Positions 60,212-64,000 of a stretch of 64,000 nt of DNA are shown piece after piece; the stretch's first letter is position 1, and every line of letters starts with the position of its first letter. The position numbers and the translations under genes are program-made. Location: positions 1 to 64,000 of the forward strand of contig JACRHS010000007.1 of NCBI GenBank assembly GCA_016217595.1, given 5' to 3'. The notes under the pieces are model-generated. The model was not told where the DNA came from. It did not search any database and worked only from the letters and a program-made list of their open reading frames with translations. This DNA comes from Opitutia bacterium (GTDB lineage: Bacteria > Verrucomicrobiota > Verrucomicrobiia > Opitutales > Opitutaceae).

Positions 60212-61177
60212 TCAATCGGTGCGCTTTGCCCACCGCGCGGCCAGCCACCCGCAGAGCGCGAGCTGCAACGGGTGGTAGATCATGATCGGCAGCAAAATCA
60301 CGCCGAGCCCGGGATGCGCGCCGAAGAGCAGCTTCGCCATCGGCACGCCCGAAGCCATCGACTTTTTCGAGCCGCAGAACACAGCGGCGATCCGGTCCTC
60401 GGAGGAAAAATGCAGGGCGTTTGCCGCGGCCGTCGTGAGCGTCAGCACCAGTGCGAACAACGCCGCCGCCCCCACCACCACAAGCACCAGCGTGACCACG
60501 CCGTGACTCGACCAGATGCGTTGTTGGAACGAATCGCAAAACGACGTGTACACGAGCAGCAGGATCGTCGCGCGGTCCACCCGGTTGATGCGCCCTTTGT
60601 GTCGCGTCGCCCAAGCGCTCAGCAACGGCCGGCAGAGTTGCCCCGCCACCAACGGCAAAATCAGCCAGCGCACCAAATCGAGGATCACCGGACCGAGCGG
60701 CAGCGTGTGGCCGGTGGTGTTCATCACCACCGCCATCCACAGCGGCGTGAGAAAAACGCCGAGCACGCTCGAGAGTGTGGCGTTGAAAACCGCCGCAGCG
60801 ACATTCCCACGCGCCGCCGCCGTCAGCGCCACCGATGACGACACTGTGGACGGCAACGCGCACAGATAAAAAATTCCCCACCGCAACTCCGGCGTCACCC
60901 GCGAGCCAAGCAGCGCGAGCACGGCGAGCCCGATCAGCGGGAACAGGAGAAACGTCGCGGTCTGCACCAGCAGATGCAGCGGCCAGCGAAGCGAACCGGC
61001 TTTGAGCGCCGCAAACGAAAGCGCCACGCCGTGCAGAAAAAAGATCACCGCCACGCCCACCTTCGTCAGCAACTCCGGGTGCATCCAGCCGCCCGCTGCG
61101 CCCGGCGATGGCCACTGCCACGCGAGCGCCACCGCTGCCACCATGCCGAGCAAGAACCAGTCGGGGCGCCATTTCAT
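60212..61177 (-). CDS. SBF-like bile acid:sodium symporter-family transporter
   Basis: 321 residues from ATG 61177; a GTG three codons earlier is possible. About ten helices. LCALPSTVSSSVALTAAARGN near 108 and CGSKKSMASGVPMAKLLF near 270 are signatures of the SBF-like (CPA transporter) family; both cross-over regions are present. Such proteins move organic anions with Na+; the substrate is unknown. It lies just downstream of murJ on the same strand (15 bases apart). Confidence 0.82.
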   Translation of the reverse strand: MKWRPDWFLLGMVAAVALAWQWPSPGAAGGWMHPELLTKVGVAVIFFLHGVALSFAALKAGSLRWPLHLLVQTATFLLFPLIGLAVLALLGSRVTPELRWGIFYLCALPSTVSSSVALTAAARGNVAAAVFNATLSSVLGVFLTPLWMAVVMNTTGHTLPLGPVILDLVRWLILPLVAGQLCRPLLSAWATRHKGRINRVDRATILLLVYTSFCDSFQQRIWSSHGVVTLVLVVVGAAALFALVLTLTTAAANALHFSSEDRIAAVFCGSKKSMASGVPMAKLLFGAHPGLGVILLPIMIYHPLQLALCGWLAARWAKRTD

Positions 61178-61192
61178 GTTACGCACCGGCGC

Positions 61193-62782
61193 TCAGCCGA
61201 GTTTCGCCCGCCAGCCACGCAGGATTTCCATCAATTCTTCGCGGCCCTCGATTTTCAGCCGCCACAAAAACCCCGCGTACGCCGCCATGCCCGCCGGGAT
61301 CAGCACGGCGAGCGCCACGGTTTCGCTCCAGAAACCGCGCCCCACCCCCGTGCGCCAGCCCCACCAGCCGGCCACCACGACCGCGCCCATGAGCACCGCC
61401 GCCAGACCGACCTTGCCGACCGTCGGCGCGAGATGGCCGAATTTCAACTCGGCGCGCCGGCGCGTGAGGTGCCGTTGCAAATACCACGCTTGGGCCACAA
61501 TCGCCGCGCTGCTCGCCAGCGCGAGTCCCACCGTTCCGAGCGGCCCCATCAACGCCAGACTCAGACCCAGGTTCACCGCAAAACTCACCATCGCCGCGCG
61601 CACCGGCGTGGCGGTGTCCTTCTGCGCGTAGAACGCCCGCAGCGCCAGATTCACGAACGAGAAAAACGGCAGCCCCACCGCGTACGCCGCGAACACCGGC
61701 ACCATCGCCGCGGTGTCGCTGGCGGTGAATTTGCCATGCTGAAAAAGCACGCGTACGGTCGGCTCGGCCAGCGCCACCAGCCCGATGGCGGCGGGAATGT
61801 TGATCACCAAAATCAGCCGCATGCCGCGCCGGTAGGCCTCGCCCAAGCCCGTCCAGTTTTCCTGCACCGCGTACCGCGAGATCAGAGGAAACACCACCGT
61901 CGAAACCGCCACTGCGAACACGCCGATGGGCAGCTCCATCAAACGCGTCGCGAGCTGGAGGGCCGTGGCCGCTTTCTCGTCAAGCGAAAGGCCCACGAAC
62001 CGCGACACCGCCATGTTGATCAGATAAATCGCCGAGCCGAAAACCGTCGGCCCCATCAGCCGCAGGATGGCGCGCACCGGCGCGCTGAGGCGCAGGTCGA
62101 ACCGCGGCCGCCAGCCTTCCCTCATCAACGCGCCCGCCGGCACCACCAGCTGCATCACGCCGCCGAGCAACACGCCGGCACACAGCCAATACATGCGACG
62201 CACATCTCCGCCCGCCGCGTCGCCCACGCCCGAAAACCACAGCAGGCCGATCATCGCGCAATTGAGCCAGATGGGCGAGAGCGCCGGTTCGAGAAAACGT
62301 TCGAGCGTCTGCAACGCCGCGCTGAAGGCCGCCGCCGCGCACACCAGCATCATGTACGGGAACAGCACGATCATGAGCTGCGCGGTCTGCACCCAGCGGG
62401 CGCCGGTGGCCGCGTCGACGCCCCACCGCCCCGCCAAGCCCGCCAGCGTTTCCGCCTGCAACAGCACGAGAATGCCGAGCCCGACGATCACGCCCGACAC
62501 CACGAACAACCAGCTCGCCACCTGGCTGACGAGCGTCAGCGCCTGCTCGCGTTTGCGTTCCTCCAGCTCGGCCGTGAGCGTCGGCACCAACGCCGCCGTG
62601 AGCGCGCCCTCGCCGAGCAGCCGGCGGAAGAGGTTGGGCAACGTGAACGCCGTGTAGAACGCGTCCGTCAGCGCGCAGCGACCGAACACTGCCATGGTCT
62701 GGCTCTCGCGCAACAAGCCGAGAACCCGCGACGCCATGGTCGCGACCGACACGATGCTGATATTTTTGAGACTGCGCGACAC
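61193..62782 (-). CDS. murJ: Lipid II flippase MurJ (MviN)
   Basis: 529 residues, about fourteen helices, MATE/MOP fold. The GTG start gives the normal MurJ opening (SRSLKNISIVSVATMASRVLGLLRES). ALTDAFYTAFTLPNLFRRLLGEGALTAALVP near residue 38 is the diagnostic helix-loop, including the arginines that face the cavity. It moves lipid II, the peptidoglycan precursor, across the inner membrane. Followed by the SBF-like gene, and divergent from the CPT-like kinase gene with 139 bases between. Confidence 0.93.
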   Translation of the reverse strand: MSRSLKNISIVSVATMASRVLGLLRESQTMAVFGRCALTDAFYTAFTLPNLFRRLLGEGALTAALVPTLTAELEERKREQALTLVSQVASWLFVVSGVIVGLGILVLLQAETLAGLAGRWGVDAATGARWVQTAQLMIVLFPYMMLVCAAAAFSAALQTLERFLEPALSPIWLNCAMIGLLWFSGVGDAAGGDVRRMYWLCAGVLLGGVMQLVVPAGALMREGWRPRFDLRLSAPVRAILRLMGPTVFGSAIYLINMAVSRFVGLSLDEKAATALQLATRLMELPIGVFAVAVSTVVFPLISRYAVQENWTGLGEAYRRGMRLILVINIPAAIGLVALAEPTVRVLFQHGKFTASDTAAMVPVFAAYAVGLPFFSFVNLALRAFYAQKDTATPVRAAMVSFAVNLGLSLALMGPLGTVGLALASSAAIVAQAWYLQRHLTRRRAELKFGHLAPTVGKVGLAAVLMGAVVVAGWWGWRTGVGRGFWSETVALAVLIPAGMAAYAGFLWRLKIEGREELMEILRGWRAKLG

Positions 62783-62921
62783 CGCGCCTTTTTCGAGAGC
62801 GCCCGTAGTCTTAGCAAGCCCATTACCGGCCGCGCCGGCGTCAAAGCTACGTGCAATTTATTTACCGTTGCTGGCGATTTGGCCCGGCATTTCCGTACGT
62901 TGACCGCCACCCGACCCCAAC

Positions 62922-63491
62922 ATGCACCGCGCTCCCGCCATTTTTCTCAACGGCACCTCCAGCTCCGGCAAGACGACGCTGGCCATGGCACTGCAACGCG
63001 CGGTACCCGAGCCTCTGCTCTACGTCTCCAACGACAAATTCATCTTCATGACGCCGGACCGCGTTTTGCAGGACGACCACCTGCGTCCGAAGGTGCTGCT
63101 GCCCCTGCTCTCGGCGTTTCACCGCTCGCTCCCGCTCATCGCAGATTGCGGGTTCCCGATGGTCATCGACCACGTGATCGAGCGCCGCGACTGGATGGAT
63201 GAAATCGCGTTGGTTCTCCAAGATTTTGCCGTGTATTTCGTGAAAGTCAGTTGTCCGCTGGAGGAGCTCGAACGCCGGGAAAAAGCCCGCGGCGATCGCA
63301 AGATCGGGCTCGCGAAATGGCAGCTCGGCCTGGTCCACTCCTTCTGCGAATACGACGCTGAAGTCGACACGTTCAACTACACGGTCGAGCAGAATGTCGA
63401 ACAACTAAAGCAGTTGCTCTCCTCAGGGAGGCAGCCGCACGCCCTGGCTGCCTACCGCCACCAACAGCAGTCACGCCAGGTTCGCTGCTAG
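62922..63491 (+). CDS. Chloramphenicol phosphotransferase-like (CPT) P-loop kinase
   Basis: 189 residues. Walker A GTSSSGKTT at 11-19; the ERREKARGDRKIGLAKWQ and VHSFCEYDAEVDT segments are the lid and substrate-binding motifs of the CPT family. The early Asp in YVSNDKF matches the catalytic-base position of the family. CPT phosphorylates chloramphenicol in its producer organism, but most relatives have unknown natural substrates, so a resistance function should not be assumed. No partner gene is evident. Confidence 0.8.
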   Translation: MHRAPAIFLNGTSSSGKTTLAMALQRAVPEPLLYVSNDKFIFMTPDRVLQDDHLRPKVLLPLLSAFHRSLPLIADCGFPMVIDHVIERRDWMDEIALVLQDFAVYFVKVSCPLEELERREKARGDRKIGLAKWQLGLVHSFCEYDAEVDTFNYTVEQNVEQLKQLLSSGRQPHALAAYRHQQQSRQVRC

Positions 63492-63587
63492 CCCCAGCCG
63501 AGCCTTGCATTTTCCACGTCATTCCTGCCCCGTAACGACAGACTGACCAACTTTTCTGCTGCTCGCTCATCCCGCCATCATCCCTGC

Positions 63588-64000
63588 ATGGGCTTTCATT
63601 TCCCGCTCTTCATCCGCTTGCTCGCAACCTTGCTCCTGGGCGCGCTGGTCGGTCGTGGCGCGATGTCCGAATGGCCGAATCCTGACGGCAAGAAATTCAA
63701 GGGCGAACCCGCCGATGTGCTGGGACCATTCGCACTGTTTCGCACCGGTGGCACTAGTGGCCGAATGCTGCCCCTCCAGGCGCTGGCACCCGCGGAATGC
63801 GTTCGTTTCCACGACGAATTGAAGGCCCAGGCACCGGCCAGCGCGGATGGCACCACACCGCGCGGCATGCTCTTCCGCGAGTTGGAAGGCCACGTCCTGC
63901 AAATGCAGCAAGGCCGGCTGACGTCGGTCGATCTCCAGACACGGCCGGAGCCGGAAATCATCGTTTTGCTTTCGCTCTCGCACCGCGATGGCGGATCGCT
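63588..64000 (+). CDS. Hypothetical secreted protein, SHD1-like N-terminal domain, partial
   Basis: ATG at 63588 opens a frame that runs off the window end (137 codons seen). A signal peptide (FPLFIRLLATLLLGALVGRGAMS) is followed by EWPNPDGKKFKGEPADVLG and LFRTGGTSGRMLPLQAL, which fit the SLA1-homology-like (SHD1) repeat common in Planctomycetes and Verrucomicrobia exported proteins (W/G-x-F-x-A plus a later LxxLxxxD). The rest is outside the window, so function cannot be judged. Confidence 0.6.
   Translation, partial: MGFHFPLFIRLLATLLLGALVGRGAMSEWPNPDGKKFKGEPADVLGPFALFRTGGTSGRMLPLQALAPAECVRFHDELKAQAPASADGTTPRGMLFRELEGHVLQMQQGRLTSVDLQTRPEPEIIVLLSLSHRDGGS

Noticed and set aside
61000..63202. 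A 742-residue plus-strand open frame opposite the SBF-like and murJ genes
   Set aside because: It is extremely rich in Arg, His, Pro and Gln with no hydrophobic core, as expected opposite membrane-protein genes. MurJ and the SBF-like protein explain the region.
62922..63491. Chloramphenicol resistance gene
   Set aside because: The CPT fold is clear, but most CPT-like proteins outside the antibiotic producer have unknown substrates, and no resistance context is visible.
1..64000. CRISPR array, tRNA, rRNA or phage attachment site
   Set aside because: No regularly spaced direct repeats, cloverleaf-like sequence or rRNA segments were seen on reading the window. A tRNAscan or Infernal run would be needed to exclude small RNAs firmly.

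Overview
The window looks like a chromosomal segment of a Verrucomicrobiota bacterium, most likely family Opitutaceae. This is inferred from high GC content, densely packed genes, a general lack of Shine-Dalgarno sequences before start codons, a large Gre-factor protein with a long N-terminal extension, and formylglycine-type sulfatases next to glycoside hydrolases. No rRNA, tRNA or CRISPR array was recognised, so the taxonomic call rests on gene content only.

Layout. 1-1.5 kb: a decayed IS66 element inserted in a broken IS481-type transposase. 1.7-14.8 kb: a CHASE/PAS hybrid histidine kinase, a drug-type MFS exporter coupled to a double-aspartate protease, RsmB, the Gre-domain protein, a LysE exporter, a GH20 hexosaminidase and a PIN-TRAM membrane protein. 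14.8-22.9 kb: a sulfatase, then membrane and envelope-glycan genes (methyltransferase, flippase-like protein, polytopic glycosyltransferase-like protein, HAD, GT4).

23.2-31.0 kb holds the most coherent system: a small PH-like protein, a glucosyl-3-phosphoglycerate-synthase-type transferase, a GH13_18 phosphorylase of the glucosylglycerate type, a TrkH potassium channel and a TrkA gating subunit. These run in one direction with almost no spacing, and an SLC13 carrier follows. I read it as an osmoadaptation operon joining K+ uptake to synthesis and turnover of an anionic compatible solute. An MscS channel with a LapA-like protein (31.6-32.8 kb) and a Na+/H+ antiporter-like protein (38.7-40.2 kb) lie nearby. 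The block at 31.0-33.6 kb is visibly AT-richer and, unlike its surroundings, carries good Shine-Dalgarno sites.

33.6-52.6 kb is a cell-surface glycan region: several GT4 and GT2 glycosyltransferases, a polysaccharide deacetylase, two tandem paralogous polytopic proteins, a GT39-like protein and an alpha-oxoamine synthase, interrupted by a NarL-type two-component system. 52.7-56.6 kb is a translationally coupled sulfatase and GH92 mannosidase pair. 56.6-64 kb is mostly housekeeping: RluE-type pseudouridine synthase, two nitroreductases, an old-yellow-enzyme, a NUDIX hydrolase, an SBF-like carrier, MurJ, a CPT-like kinase and a truncated secreted protein at the window edge.
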